In this document: positions 26,402-35,355 of the stretch, piece by piece
Layout of the letters: the number at the start of each line of letters is the position of its first letter
Numbering within the stretch: position 1 is the stretch's first letter
Assembly: GCF_947499845.1 (NCBI RefSeq)
Contig: NZ_CANMPM010000011.1
Coordinates: forward strand, 42,862 to 106,861
Length of the DNA stretch: 64,000 nt
From: an uncultured Pseudokineococcus sp.
GTDB lineage: Bacteria > Actinomycetota > Actinomycetes > Actinomycetales > Quadrisphaeraceae
Direction of reading: 5' to 3'
Translations under genes and position numbers: made by a program
Notes under the pieces: generated by a model
The model's database searches: none
Told to the model about the DNA's origin: nothing
The model's input: only the letters and a program-made list of their open reading frames with translations

Positions 26402-27301
26402 GTGCACCTGCCCGAGCCCGTGGTGCCCGAGTCGCTGGTGCCCGCCGTCCTGCGCCTCCTCCGCGCCGCGGCGCCCTACGCGAGCGCCGAGGCCGCGCGG
26501 GCGGAGGTGCGCGCCCTCGACGTGAGGCCGCACGCCTACGGGCCGCCGCGGCGGCTGCGTCGCGGCGTCACGGTCACGGCGTCGCGCGTCGCCGGCGTCC
26601 CCGTCCACACCGTGGCGCCCGCGGACGGGCCGCCCCGCGTGCGCGTGCTCTACGCGCACGGCGGCGGGTGGGTGCACGAGATCAGCCGGTGGCACTGGGC
26701 CCTCGTCGCCCAGCTGGCGGCCGAGGCCCGCGCGGCCGTCACCGTCCCGGTCTACCGGCTGCTGCCCCACGGCAGCGCGCGGGAGGCCGTCGACCTCGCC
26801 GCGGGGCTGGTCGAGCGCCTGTCCGCCGCGGGGGACGAGGTCGTCCTGGCCGGCGACTCCGCGGGCGGCCAGATCGCCTTGTCGACGGCCCTGCACCTGC
26901 GCGACCGGGGGGGCCGGGGCCTGCGGACGGTGCTCGTCTCCCCGGCGCTCGACCTCACCGTCGCGAACCCGCGGATCCCCGACGTCGCGCCCTCCGACCC
27001 CTGGCTCGGCGTGGACGGCGTGCGCTGGCTGGCCCAGGCCTGGGCGGGCGACCTGCGGCTGCGCGACCCGCGCGTCAGCCCGCTGGAGGGCGACATGGCC
27101 GGGCTCGGGCCGATGCTCCTGCTCACGGGGACACGCGACATCCTCAACCCCGACGCCCACCTGCTGGCGGAGAGGGCCCGCGCGGCGGGCGTCGACGTCA
27201 CCCTCCTCGAGCACGAGGGCGGGCTGCACGTGTACCCCCTCCTGCCGACCCGCAGCGGCGCGCAGGCCCGCCGCCGGATCGTCGAGGCGCTGCGCGGCTG
27301 A
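26402..27301 (+). CDS. HSL-type alpha/beta hydrolase (steryl/acyl esterase)
   Basis: A 299-residue hydrolase of the hormone-sensitive-lipase group. Oxyanion motif YAHGGGWVHE, nucleophile elbow LAGDSAGGQIAL, acid near LTGTRDILNPD, base His in GGLHVYPLL. Likely a carboxylesterase or acetyl-hydrolase on hydrophobic esters. GTG 26402 has a GGAG 8 nt upstream; the frame is open further upstream, so the start is tentative. The 230 bp before it hold only a weak GCGGGCGG stem near 26215–26245. Followed by two hairpins before a convergent methyltransferase. Confidence 0.85.
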   Translation: MHLPEPVVPESLVPAVLRLLRAAAPYASAEAARAEVRALDVRPHAYGPPRRLRRGVTVTASRVAGVPVHTVAPADGPPRVRVLYAHGGGWVHEISRWHWALVAQLAAEARAAVTVPVYRLLPHGSAREAVDLAAGLVERLSAAGDEVVLAGDSAGGQIALSTALHLRDRGGRGLRTVLVSPALDLTVANPRIPDVAPSDPWLGVDGVRWLAQAWAGDLRLRDPRVSPLEGDMAGLGPMLLLTGTRDILNPDAHLLAERARAAGVDVTLLEHEGGLHVYPLLPTRSGAQARRRIVEALRG

Positions 27302-27327
27302 GACGTCGACCGGGCGTCACCCGGCGG

Positions 27328-27383
27328 CGACATCGAGGCTGCAGCCACCACGGACGCCTGGTCTGGCTGCAGCCTCGATGTCG
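27328..27383. repeat. Perfect 20-bp hairpin, ATCGAGGCTGCAGCC type
   Basis: Arms CGACATCGAGGCTGCAGCCA (27328–27347) and its exact complement (27364–27383), 16-nt loop. Between convergent genes, so it may act as a bidirectional terminator; a second, different hairpin follows directly. Confidence 0.85.
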
Positions 27384-27391
27384 CGGGTCGT

Positions 27392-27448
27392 CGAGATTGA
27401 GGCTGTGGTCACGACCCGGGCCTCCGGGTGACCACAGGCTCCATCTCG
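27392..27448. repeat. Dispersed hairpin family GAGATGGAGCCTGTGGTCAC, copy 1
   Basis: 21-nt arms at 27392–27412 and 27428–27448 with two mismatches. The right arm (reverse) reads CGAGATGGAGCCTGTGGTCA, which recurs almost unchanged in the hairpin at 41189–41253, 14 kb away and also between convergent genes. Confidence 0.85.
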
Positions 27449-27466
27449 CCGGGTGCGGGGCGGTTC

Positions 27467-28333
27467 TCAGCGCCGCCGCGGGAACCCGCGCTGGCGCGCC
27501 ACCTCGTACAGCGCGACGCCCGCGGACGCGGCGGCGTTGAGCGAGGACGCCGCGCCGCCGATGGGGATGGCCGCGACGTGGTCGCAGGCCCGGCGCCACG
27601 CGGCGCTCATCCCCGTGGCCTCGGTGCCGACGACGAGGACGACGGGGCCGGTGAGGTCGAGCGCGTCGAGGTCGGCGCCGCGGTCGTCGTCGGGCGCGGC
27701 CTCGTCGGTGCCGACGACGCGGAGGGGGACGCCGCGCTCGCGGTGGCGCGCCACCCACGCCAGCACGTCCGCGGGGGCGGGTGCCGCGACGACGGGCAGC
27801 GCCAGCGCTGACCCCGTCGACGCCCGCAGCGCCCGGGAGTCCGTGGGGTCCGCGGCCCGCCCGCAGACGACGACGCCGTCCGCCCCGAGCGCGTCCGCCG
27901 AGCGCACGGCCGAGCCGAGGTTGCCGGGGCTCGCCGGCCGGTCGAGCACGAGGACGAGCGCGTCGGGGCCCACCGGGATGCGGTCGAGGTCGTCGGGCGC
28001 CGTGCGCGCCACGAGGACGAGCTCGACGCCGTCCTCGCCCTCCTCGGCGTCCTTCTCCGCGAGGACGGCGAGCAGCTCCGGCGCCATGCGCGCCCGGACG
28101 GCGCCGGGGTCGGCGCGGTCCCAGACGTCCTGCGCCCAGGGGGACAGCCGCCGGTCCAGCGGCGCGAGGACGGCGGCCAGCGGCCACTCCCGCTCCACGG
28201 CGACGGTGATGGGCCGCACGCCCTGGACGAGCATCTCCCCGGCGCGGTGGCGCTTCGAGCGGTTGCCGCGCAGCGCCTCCCACTGCTGGAAGCGGGCGTT
28301 GCGGGTCGTGATGCGCAGGACGTCGGCGGGCAC
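27467..28333 (-). CDS. TrmH/SpoU-family RNA 2'-O-methyltransferase
   Basis: A 288-residue protein with an N-terminal substrate-binding domain (ITTRNARFQQWEALRGNRSK) and a C-terminal SPOUT domain with all three SpoU motifs: NLGSAVRSADALGADGVVV, VVLVVGTEATGMS and IPIGGAASSLNAAASAGVAL. It would transfer methyl from SAM to a ribose 2'-OH in rRNA or tRNA; the site cannot be told. The deep trefoil knot motifs are intact. GTG at 28333 fits the family N-terminus; there is no clear ribosome-binding site and an in-frame upstream start at 28444 exists. Confidence 0.87.
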   Translation of the reverse strand: MPADVLRITTRNARFQQWEALRGNRSKRHRAGEMLVQGVRPITVAVEREWPLAAVLAPLDRRLSPWAQDVWDRADPGAVRARMAPELLAVLAEKDAEEGEDGVELVLVARTAPDDLDRIPVGPDALVLVLDRPASPGNLGSAVRSADALGADGVVVCGRAADPTDSRALRASTGSALALPVVAAPAPADVLAWVARHRERGVPLRVVGTDEAAPDDDRGADLDALDLTGPVVLVVGTEATGMSAAWRRACDHVAAIPIGGAASSLNAAASAGVALYEVARQRGFPRRR

Positions 28334-28458
28334 GGGAGGAGGGTCCCAGACGCCGCCGCCCGCGTCGTCGCCCGAGGTGGGGACCGCTGGGCGTGCGACC
28401 CCGGCCGCGCGGTGCTGGGGTCGGGGCACCCGACCCGCGCGCACGGAAAGGACCCGCC

Positions 28459-29316
28459 ATGCCGAAGCTGCTCGTCGCCCGCGACGACCGCACCGACGTC
28501 GAGATCTCCTACGAGGACCAGGGCACCGGCCGGCCGGTGGTGCTCGTGCACGGCTGGCCGCTGTCGGGCCGCTCGTGGGAGGCGCAGGTGCCCGCGCTCG
28601 TCGGCGCCGGCCACCGCGTCGTCACCTACGACCGCCGGGGCTTCGGCGACTCCTCCCGCCCGTGGCACGGGTACGACTACGACACCCTCGCCGCCGACCT
28701 CCACGCGCTGCTCGAGCACCTCGACCTGCGCGACGCCGCCCTCGTCGGCTTCTCCATGGGCGGCGGCGAGGTCGTGCGCTACCTCGCCCGGTACGGCACC
28801 GAGCGCGTCTCGCGAGCGGTGCTCGCCGCCGCCGTGCCGCCCTACCTGCTCCGGACGGACGACAACCCGGACGGCGGGCTCGACGAGGCGACGATCGCCC
28901 AGTTCGAGGAGGGCGTCGCCACCGACCGCCCGGCCTTCCTCGAGACCTTCGTCGAGAGCTTCTTCACGGCGGGCGACGAGGTGGTCGTCAGCGACGCGCA
29001 GCGCCGCTTCGCCTGGACGCTGGCGCAGGCGGCCTCGCCGCGGGCCACGCACGAGTGCATCGCCGCCTTCGGCCGCACCGACTTCCGCGACGACGTCCGC
29101 GCGCTCGACCTGCCGCTGCTCGTCGTCCATGGCGACAGCGACGCCGTCGTGCCCTTCGAGGTGAGCGGCGGTCGCACCGCCGAGATGGTCGAGGGTGCGC
29201 AGCTGGTCGTGATCGAGGGCGGACCGCACGGGATCAACGCCTCGCACCCGCAGGAGTTCAACCGCGCGCTGCTCGACTTCCTCGGCGGGGAGACGACGGC
29301 GGCGCGCGCCAGCTGA
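28459..29316 (+). CDS. Alpha/beta hydrolase (non-haem chloroperoxidase-like)
   Basis: A 285-residue hydrolase. VVLVHGWPLSGRSWEAQVPA (oxyanion), VVTYDRRGFGDSSRP, nucleophile elbow LVGFSMGGGEVVRYLARYG, acid VVHGDSDAVVPFE and base GGPHGINASH: the standard cofactor-free perhydrolase/esterase set, including the Ser–Met after the nucleophile region seen in bacterial perhydrolases. Natural substrate unknown. ATG 28459 is behind GGAAAGGACCC. Diverges from the methyltransferase; a strong terminator follows. Confidence 0.9.
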   Translation: MPKLLVARDDRTDVEISYEDQGTGRPVVLVHGWPLSGRSWEAQVPALVGAGHRVVTYDRRGFGDSSRPWHGYDYDTLAADLHALLEHLDLRDAALVGFSMGGGEVVRYLARYGTERVSRAVLAAAVPPYLLRTDDNPDGGLDEATIAQFEEGVATDRPAFLETFVESFFTAGDEVVVSDAQRRFAWTLAQAASPRATHECIAAFGRTDFRDDVRALDLPLLVVHGDSDAVVPFEVSGGRTAEMVEGAQLVVIEGGPHGINASHPQEFNRALLDFLGGETTAARAS

Positions 29317-29347
29317 CCGGGACGACGGCCCGCAGGACGCGGGGAGT

Positions 29348-29382
29348 GCCCCCGCCCCGACCGGTGCGGTCGGGGCGGGGGC
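29348..29382. terminator. Bidirectional GC-hairpin terminator
   Basis: Perfect 15-bp arms GCCCCCGCCCCGACC (29348–29362) and complement (29368–29382) with a 5-nt loop, between convergent genes ending at 29316 and 29430. Confidence 0.8.
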
Positions 29383-29429
29383 CCTCGTCGTCGTGGTGCT
29401 GGTGGTGCTCGCCCCCGCGGGGCGTCGGG

Positions 29430-31235
29430 TCAGCGGACCTGGACGGTCATCATCCCGTTGCGGTTGGCCTGGACGACGCGGATCTGCGTGCCCGTGCCGG
29501 CCACCTTGACGCTGTTCTGCGGGGCGGCCGGGTCGTAGTAGGCCATCGGGTCCGAGTCGTCGAAGACGGCGACCGCCGGCCGCGACGGGACGTCGAGCGT
29601 CGTCATGCCCGCCGCGGTCTCGCGGTGGAGGCTGATCGGGTCCGTCGCCTCGGTGCCGAAGGTGGCGTCGAAGGACTGGATCCGGTTGCGGGCCACCGTG
29701 CCGTCGGACCACCGCAGGGCGGCGGGCCGGGCGTCGACGGGCAGGGCCAGGCCCTCGCCCGGGTGCTGCCGGGTCGCGTTGTTGCGCTGCGCGGTGTTCC
29801 AGTACGTCACGGACAGGCCGTTCTGGTACGGGAAGTGCTCGACGCGGTCGGGGTAGGTGAGGGGCCAGCCGAAGTTGTACGGGCCGGTCGCCAGGGTGCG
29901 GTCGTAGCCGACGTACTGGCGGTTCTCCGCGAGGTAGTAGCGGGCGTTGCCGGCGGCGTCAGGGCCGAGGTCGACGACGAGCGCCTGCGCCTTCTTGGTC
30001 GCGTGCTCCGCGACGCCGAGCTGGTGCGTCGACTTCTCACCGGCACGGGCGACCTCGTAGTCGAGCCACCCGAGCTGCAGCTTCTCCCAGGCGCCCATGT
30101 GGTTCGGGACGGTGCCGATGGCCTCGGCGCCGTCACCCATCCACGAGCCGGAGCTCATGAGGGTCCAGAAGCCCGTCCCGTTCTCGCCGCCGCTAGTGTC
30201 GTAGAGGTCGGGCAGGCCGAGGTCGTGGGCGTACTCGTGAGCGAAGACGCCGAGGCCGCCGTTCTCCGGCTCCGTGGTGTAGTCGCGGATCCAGAAGCTC
30301 GACTCGCCGACCTGGACGCCGCCGAACTTGTTGAACTCGGGGCCGTCGGTGCCGTAGCCGCGCTGGCCGACCGACCAGCGGTGCGCCCAGATCATCCACT
30401 CGGGAGCGCCGGCGGACTCGTCCTCGCCGGCGCGGACCGCCTGGAAGTGGTCGATGTAGCCGTCGGGCTCGTCGAAGACGCCGTCGCCGTCGTAGTCGTA
30501 GCGGTCCCACTGGTCGAACGTCGCGAGGTACTCGTCGACCTCGGCCGGGGTCTTCCCCGTGGCGAGCTGGTCGGCGTACCAGGCGTCCGCGCTGTCCTGG
30601 ATGAAGCGCGTCATGTCCGTCTGGCTCTCGGTCATGCCGTAGCTCGCGGAGCTGTAGGGCACCGTGACCCAGTCGCTGACGTCGCCCTCGACCGTGTAGC
30701 GGCCGCTGGAGAGCTCCTCGTAGACGCCCTTGAACGAGTCGCCGCCGTCGCCGCGCGCGTCGAAGAACATGTCCATGAAGTGGTCGCGGCCGAGGTCCGG
30801 CTCCCAGTACGTCGAGTTGTCGACGCTGCGGTCGGGCTCGGGGATCTCCCCGGCCTTCGGCCCGGACGCCGGGGCGTCGGGGAAGCGCGGGTCGGCCTGG
30901 TCGCCGAACTCGACGAGGAAGGTGAGCAGCTGGTCGGTGTCCTGCACGCCGTACTGCACCCACTGGCCGGGGGCGACGCGGACGGACTTCCCGCCGCCGC
31001 GCTGCTGCGGCGTCGCCTCGCCGGAGAGGACCATCGAGACGGCCTCCTGCTGCAGGGCGCGCTGCTCGGCGACGACGGGGTCGGGCCGGTCGTCGACGCG
31101 CTCGGCGCCCTGCGGGGCGGGCGCGGCGGCGGGGGCGCCCGAGGCGGGGGCCGCGACGGCGGTGGACGAGACGGTGGTCGCGAGCAGGGCGGCTGCTGCC
31201 GCCCCGCCGACGACCGCGAGGGTGCTTCGACGCAC
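29430..31235 (-). CDS. Secreted M6-family (immune inhibitor A-like) metalloprotease
   Basis: A 601-residue secreted protease. A signal peptide (MRRSTLAVVGGAAAAALLAT ... AVAAP) is followed by an Ala/Pro propeptide, then the M6 catalytic domain with the zinc site HEYAHDLGLPDLYD near residue 340 and the Met-turn-like LMSSGSWMG. A calcium-loop-like DYDGDGVFDEPDGY lies upstream of the zinc site. The C-terminus is a beta-rich domain. Shorter than Bacillus InhA (~800 residues) because extra repeat domains are absent. Acts outside the cell on proteins. Diverges from the MscS gene. Confidence 0.9.
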   Translation of the reverse strand: MRRSTLAVVGGAAAAALLATTVSSTAVAAPASGAPAAAPAPQGAERVDDRPDPVVAEQRALQQEAVSMVLSGEATPQQRGGGKSVRVAPGQWVQYGVQDTDQLLTFLVEFGDQADPRFPDAPASGPKAGEIPEPDRSVDNSTYWEPDLGRDHFMDMFFDARGDGGDSFKGVYEELSSGRYTVEGDVSDWVTVPYSSASYGMTESQTDMTRFIQDSADAWYADQLATGKTPAEVDEYLATFDQWDRYDYDGDGVFDEPDGYIDHFQAVRAGEDESAGAPEWMIWAHRWSVGQRGYGTDGPEFNKFGGVQVGESSFWIRDYTTEPENGGLGVFAHEYAHDLGLPDLYDTSGGENGTGFWTLMSSGSWMGDGAEAIGTVPNHMGAWEKLQLGWLDYEVARAGEKSTHQLGVAEHATKKAQALVVDLGPDAAGNARYYLAENRQYVGYDRTLATGPYNFGWPLTYPDRVEHFPYQNGLSVTYWNTAQRNNATRQHPGEGLALPVDARPAALRWSDGTVARNRIQSFDATFGTEATDPISLHRETAAGMTTLDVPSRPAVAVFDDSDPMAYYDPAAPQNSVKVAGTGTQIRVVQANRNGMMTVQVR

Positions 31236-31472
31236 GGATGTCCTCCGGTGGTGGGGTCCTTGGACGGGTCGTCCTGCGGCGGGGTGCTGCGGGTGGGCAG
31301 CGAAGATCCGTCCGTTTGGGGATGCTTCGTCCCCGCCGACGCGCTACCCGACCACACGATCGACGGTGTGTCGAGACCCCCCTCGGAGATCGGCTGCCGC
31401 CGGGGGTCGGGCCGGCCCGCCGTACGCTCGGCCCGTGGACCACCACCGTCGGCGCCCGCGCGGGAGCCACCG

Positions 31473-32468
31473 GTGAGCCTGCTCGCGACCGTCCCCGACG
31501 TCGTCGGCACCGAGTCCGGCGCCGTCCAGGTCCTCGGCGTGACGCTCATCGGCGTCAGCACGACGACAGCGGTGAAGCTGCTCTTCACGGGCCTCCTGCT
31601 CGCCGCTGTCCTGCTGCTGCGGGCGGGCGCGCTCGTCGTCGTGCGCCGCGCGCTGGGCGGTGACGTCGCCGACCAGCGGCGCTTCTGGGCCCGCCAGGGC
31701 CTGCAGGTGGTCGCGGCCGTCGTCCTCGCGCTGGGCGTCCTGTCGATCTGGATCACCCCGGAGACCGACGTCTCGACGGGCATCGGTCTCGTCACGGCCG
31801 GTCTGGCCTTCGCCCTCCAGCAGGTGGTCCTGTCCCTGGCGGCGTACGTCGTCATCCTCCGCGGCGACACCTTCGGCGTCGGCGACCGCATCGAGATGGG
31901 AGGCGTGCGCGGCGACGTCGTCCGCCTCGGCTTCCTCCGGACGACGATCATGGAGATGGGCCGCCCGCCCTCGGTCGCGTCGTCCGACAGCGCCTCGTGG
32001 GTGCACGCCCGGCAGTACACGGGCCGCCTCGTGACGGTCGGCAACGGCGTGATCTTCTCCGAGCCCGTCGCCAACTACACGCGCGACTTCCCCTACCTGT
32101 GGGAGGAGATCGCGCTGCCGGTCCCGTACGACGCCGACCGGCACCGGGCCGAGGAGGTGCTGCTGGACGCGGCGCGGGCGCACGCCGTCGTCGACGATCC
32201 GGGCGCCGAGGCCGCGCTGGCCCGGATGCGCTCCCGGTACGCGATGGCCGACGCCTCCCTCGACCCCGCGGTGTTCTGGCGCATGACGGACGGCTGGCTC
32301 GAGATGTCCGTGCGCTTCCTCGTGCCGCACCGCGGCGTGCGCGCCGTCAAGGACGCCATGGCCCGCGACGTCCTCGCCGGGCTGGACGCCGCGGGCATCC
32401 CGATCGCGTCGACGAGCGTCGACGTCGTCGACGTGCTGCGGCGGGAGGAGCGGCGCTCGGGCGGCTGA
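31473..32468 (+). CDS. Small mechanosensitive channel (MscS family)
   Basis: A 331-residue MscS-type channel. Three or four N-terminal helices (AVKLLFTGLLLAAVLLLRAG, LQVVAAVVLALGVLSIW, GIGLVTAGLAFALQQVVLS as the pore helix), then the beta domain (GDTFGVGDRIEMGGVRGDVV, GVIFSEPVANYT) and an alpha/beta C-terminus (MSVRFLVPHRGVRAVKDAMA). Opens under membrane tension to release osmolytes. Start: GTG 31473 with CGGGAGCC upstream. Ends 9 nt before a 52-bp palindrome. Confidence 0.9.
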   Translation: MSLLATVPDVVGTESGAVQVLGVTLIGVSTTTAVKLLFTGLLLAAVLLLRAGALVVVRRALGGDVADQRRFWARQGLQVVAAVVLALGVLSIWITPETDVSTGIGLVTAGLAFALQQVVLSLAAYVVILRGDTFGVGDRIEMGGVRGDVVRLGFLRTTIMEMGRPPSVASSDSASWVHARQYTGRLVTVGNGVIFSEPVANYTRDFPYLWEEIALPVPYDADRHRAEEVLLDAARAHAVVDDPGAEAALARMRSRYAMADASLDPAVFWRMTDGWLEMSVRFLVPHRGVRAVKDAMARDVLAGLDAAGIPIASTSVDVVDVLRREERRSGG

Positions 32469-32476
32469 CGCGGGCG

Positions 32477-32528
32477 CGACCTGTTCGTCGGAGGTGACCG
32501 TGCACGGTCACGTCCGACGAGCAGGTCG
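32477..32528. repeat. 52-bp near-perfect palindrome, GTGACCGTGCACGGTCAC centre
   Basis: Two 26-nt halves match at 24 positions with no loop; the centre is GTGCAC at 32500–32505. It lies between convergent MscS and cupin genes. The inner part (GGAGGTG...CGTGCACGGTCAC) recurs at 34216–34240, inside another hairpin. Confidence 0.88.
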
Positions 32529-32544
32529 TCAGCAGGCGCGGTCG

Positions 32545-32922
32545 TCACGCGCTCTCCTCGGGCAGCTCGCGCAGCGGGGACGTGAGCGGGCCGCCGGCGT
32601 CCCCGGTGTTGACCGTCCCGGCCCGCTCGAGGAGCACGGCGTGCACCTCCTCCTCGGCGCGCGGGCGGTGCTCGACGCCGCGCGGGACGACGAAGACGTC
32701 CTGCGGCCCGAGGACGACGTCGCGGTCGCGCAGCTCGATCGTCAGCCGCCCGCTGAGCACGAGGAAGAGCTCGTCGGTCTCGGGGTGCGTGTGCCAGACG
32801 AACTCGCCCTGCAGCTTCACGACCTTGACGTCGTGGTCGTTGACGGTCGCGAGCCGGTGCGGCGCCCAGTGCTCGGTGATCGCCGCGAGGGCGTCCGTGG
32901 TGCTGCGCACGTCGTCGCTCAC
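32545..32922 (-). CDS. Cupin-domain protein
   Basis: A 125-residue single cupin. Motif 1 FVWHTHPETDELFLVLSGRL holds the metal ligands (HxH...E), and motif 2 FVVPRGVEHRPRAEE supplies the last His. Usually a metal-bound sensor or small enzyme; specific role unknown. GTG 32922 overlaps the stop of the MFS gene (GTGA), so the two are co-translated. Confidence 0.87.
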   Translation of the reverse strand: MSDDVRSTTDALAAITEHWAPHRLATVNDHDVKVVKLQGEFVWHTHPETDELFLVLSGRLTIELRDRDVVLGPQDVFVVPRGVEHRPRAEEEVHAVLLERAGTVNTGDAGGPLTSPLRELPEESA

Positions 32923-34169
32923 GGCTCGAGGCTCGCAGCCCTCCGGCCGGTCGGCGAGGCGGGCCGCGTCCGACGCCCGCGGCCGAGGGCGAGGGTCAGG
33001 GCGAGCGCACCGACGGCCAGGGCCGCGCTCGTCGTCGTCAGCAGCGCCTCGCCCCGGGCCAGCAGCAGCCCGCCCGTCCACGCGCCGACGGCGATGCCCG
33101 CGTTGAAGGTCGCGTTGACGACGGCGGGGGCGGCGTCGGGCACAGCGGTCGCCCGCAGCGCCGAGAGCTGCAGGAGCGAGGGCAGCGCGCCGAAGGTGGC
33201 ACCCCAGGCGACGACGACGAGCGACGTCGCGACGGGGGAGCCCGACGCGGGCGCGAGGGCCAGCAGGCACGCCGCGACGAGCCCCACGGCCAGGCGCAGG
33301 GCGGCGACCGGGTGGCGGTCGCCCGTGGCGCCGGCGGCGACGAGCCCGACGACGCTGGCCGCGCCGTACCCCAGCAGCACGAGGCTGACGAGCGCCGTCG
33401 GGACGCCGGCCTGCAGCACCAGCGGCGTGACGTAGGTGTACGTCCCGTAGTGGCCGACCATGAGCACCACCGTCACCCCGGCGACGAGCAGCAGGGCCGG
33501 CCGGCGCAGCTCCCCCAGCACCGACGGGCGGGGCGGGGCGGAGGTCGCCGCCGACGCACGGCGAGGGGCGTCCGCCGGGAGGACGAGGGCCGCCGCGACG
33601 GCGAGCCCGGCCAGGACGAGGGCCACGCCGGCGAAGGCCCACCGCCACCCGAGGGCCGTCCCGACGGCCGTCCCCAGCGGAACCCCGAGCGTGAGGGCCA
33701 GCGCGACGCCGCTGTTGACCAGCGCGACGGCCCGGCCGACCCGCCGGGGCGGCGACACGGCGACCGCCACGGCGACGACGACGGAGAAGACGGCGGCGTG
33801 CGCCAGCCCGCAGAGCAGCCGGGCGGCCAGCGCCCACCGGTGGTCGTCGGTGAGGGCGACGGCGAGCGTGCCGACGGCGTAGAGCAGCGCGAGCCCGACG
33901 AGCACCCGCCGCTGCGACCAGCGCGCGACGAGCGCCGTCACCGGCAGCGCCCCGACCGCCACGACGACGGCGTAGGCCGAGACCCACGTGCCGATCGCCG
34001 CCTCGTCGACGCCGAAGTCCCGGGCCAGCTGGGGCAGGAGCCCGACCGGCAGCACCTCCGTGGTGACGGCCGCGAAGACCACGGCCGCGAGCAGCAGGAG
34101 GGTGCCGAGCGGGAGGCGGGCCGCTGTGCCGACGGGCGCGCCCGTGGTGGGCGGGCCGGGCAGCGTCAC
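32919..34169 (-). CDS. MFS transporter (AraJ/sugar efflux-like)
   Basis: A 416-residue 12-helix major facilitator of the drug/sugar efflux group: TLLLLAAVVFAAVTTEVLPV, then DFGVDEAAIGTWVSAYAVVV and ALPVTALVARWSQRRVLVGL (motif A region). Export of sugars or toxic compounds is likely; the substrate is unknown. Overlaps the cupin gene by 4 nt. Start GTG 34169 is the best fit to the family N-terminus, but no clear ribosome-binding site is present. A hairpin (34202–34261) separates it from modC upstream. Confidence 0.85.
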   Translation of the reverse strand: MTLPGPPTTGAPVGTAARLPLGTLLLLAAVVFAAVTTEVLPVGLLPQLARDFGVDEAAIGTWVSAYAVVVAVGALPVTALVARWSQRRVLVGLALLYAVGTLAVALTDDHRWALAARLLCGLAHAAVFSVVVAVAVAVSPPRRVGRAVALVNSGVALALTLGVPLGTAVGTALGWRWAFAGVALVLAGLAVAAALVLPADAPRRASAATSAPPRPSVLGELRRPALLLVAGVTVVLMVGHYGTYTYVTPLVLQAGVPTALVSLVLLGYGAASVVGLVAAGATGDRHPVAALRLAVGLVAACLLALAPASGSPVATSLVVVAWGATFGALPSLLQLSALRATAVPDAAPAVVNATFNAGIAVGAWTGGLLLARGEALLTTTSAALAVGALALTLALGRGRRTRPASPTGRRAASLEP

Positions 34170-34201
34170 CGCGGCACCGTGCTCAGCCGCCGAGCGGTGT
34201 C

Positions 34202-34261
34202 CGGAGGACCTGGTCGACGGAGGTGGTCGTGCACGGTCACGAGCGTCGACCAGGTCCTCCG
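34202..34261. repeat. Hairpin overlapping modC stop, shares GTGCACGGTCAC core with 32.5 kb element
   Basis: Perfect 17-bp arms CGGAGGACCTGGTCGAC (34202–34218) and complement (34245–34261). The 26-nt loop contains GGAGGTGGTCGTGCACGGTC, a near copy of the centre of the 32477–32528 palindrome, and includes the modC stop codon. Could terminate the mod operon. Confidence 0.82.
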
Positions 34262-35355
34262 AGGCGGCCCTCGGGCGAGCCCGCCCGGACGGTCGCTGCT
34301 GCCCTGGGGCCGAGCCCCAGGCGGTCGCCGGGCGCGAGCGTCGCGGCACGGCCGGCGGGGAGCGCGACGACGGGGCCCGGCCACCCGTCGTCGGCGTCCG
34401 CCCCGCGCACGAGGACCACACCGCCCCGGGGCTCGAGCCCGACCACCGTCAGCAGGACGTGCGCGGAACCGTCGTCCGCCGCGGGCACGAGGTCGTGCGG
34501 CGCCAGGTGCACGAGCGCGGCGTCGCCGGGCCGGCAGCCGTCGGCGAGGCGGCCGGGGACGAGGCGGCCGTCGTCGGTGCGCAGCCCGCCGGCCTCGGCG
34601 GTGCCGCGCAGGACGGTCAGCCCGGACAGGCGTGCGGCGAAGGCGCTGCGCGGGGTGGCGAGGACGTCGGCGGCGGGCCCGGTCTCGACGACGCGGCCGT
34701 GCTCGAGGACGACGGCGCGGTCGGCGAGGGCGAGGACGTCGAGCGGGTCGTGCGTGACGAGCAGGGCGGAACGGCCCTCCGCGCGCAGGACCTCGCGCAG
34801 CAGCTGGCGCAGCGCGGGGGCCGCAGCGACGTCGAGGGCCGCGAGCGGCTCGTCGAGGAGGAGCAGCCGCGGCTCGGCGGCGAGCGCCCGCGCGAGGGCC
34901 ACCCGCTGGGCCTGGCCCCCGGACAGCTGCGCGGGGCGGCGGTCGGCGAGCTCGCCGGCGCCGACCCGGTCGAGCCAGCGCCTCGCGGTCGCCCGCGCGT
35001 CGGCCCGGCCCGCGCCGCGGGCCCGCGGCGCGAAGGCGGCGTTCTCCAGGGCGGTGAGGTGGCCGAAGAGGAGCGGGTCCTGCGCGAGCAGCGCCGTGCG
35101 GCGCCGGTGCGGCGGCACCCACGTGCGCGCCCCGCCGGCGTCGCCAACGTCGACGAGCACTTCGTCGTCGAGCACGACGCGCCCCCGGTCGGGGCGCAGC
35201 AGCCCGGCCACGAGGCCGAGCGCCGTCGACTTCCCCGCGCCGTTCGGGCCGAGGAGGGCGACGACCTCGCCGGGCGCGACGGTGAGCTCGACCTCGAGGG
35301 CGCGCGCGTCGACGCCGGCGTGCAGGTCGAGACCGGCGGCCCTGCACGCACTCAC
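34237..35355 (-). CDS. modC: Molybdate ABC transporter ATP-binding protein ModC
   Basis: A 372-residue ATPase with Walker [16 protein letters not shown], signature [17 protein letters not shown], Walker [13 protein letters not shown] and switch His [11 protein letters not shown], then a C-terminal TOBE/mobind-like region ([37 protein letters not shown]). With ModA and ModB it imports molybdate or tungstate. GTG start overlaps the modB stop by 4 nt. Last gene of the mod operon; its stop lies in a hairpin. Confidence 0.92.
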   Translation of the reverse strand: MSACRAAGLDLHAGVDARALEVELTVAPGEVVALLGPNGAGKSTALGLVAGLLRPDRGRVVLDDEVLVDVGDAGGARTWVPPHRRRTALLAQDPLLFGHLTALENAAFAPRARGAGRADARATARRWLDRVGAGELADRRPAQLSGGQAQRVALARALAAEPRLLLLDEPLAALDVAAAPALRQLLREVLRAEGRSALLVTHDPLDVLALADRAVVLEHGRVVETGPAADVLATPRSAFAARLSGLTVLRGTAEAGGLRTDDGRLVPGRLADGCRPGDAALVHLAPHDLVPAADDGSAHVLLTVVGLEPRGGVVLVRGADADDGWPGPVVALPAGRAATLAPGDRLGLGPRAAATVRAGSPEGRLGGPGRRS

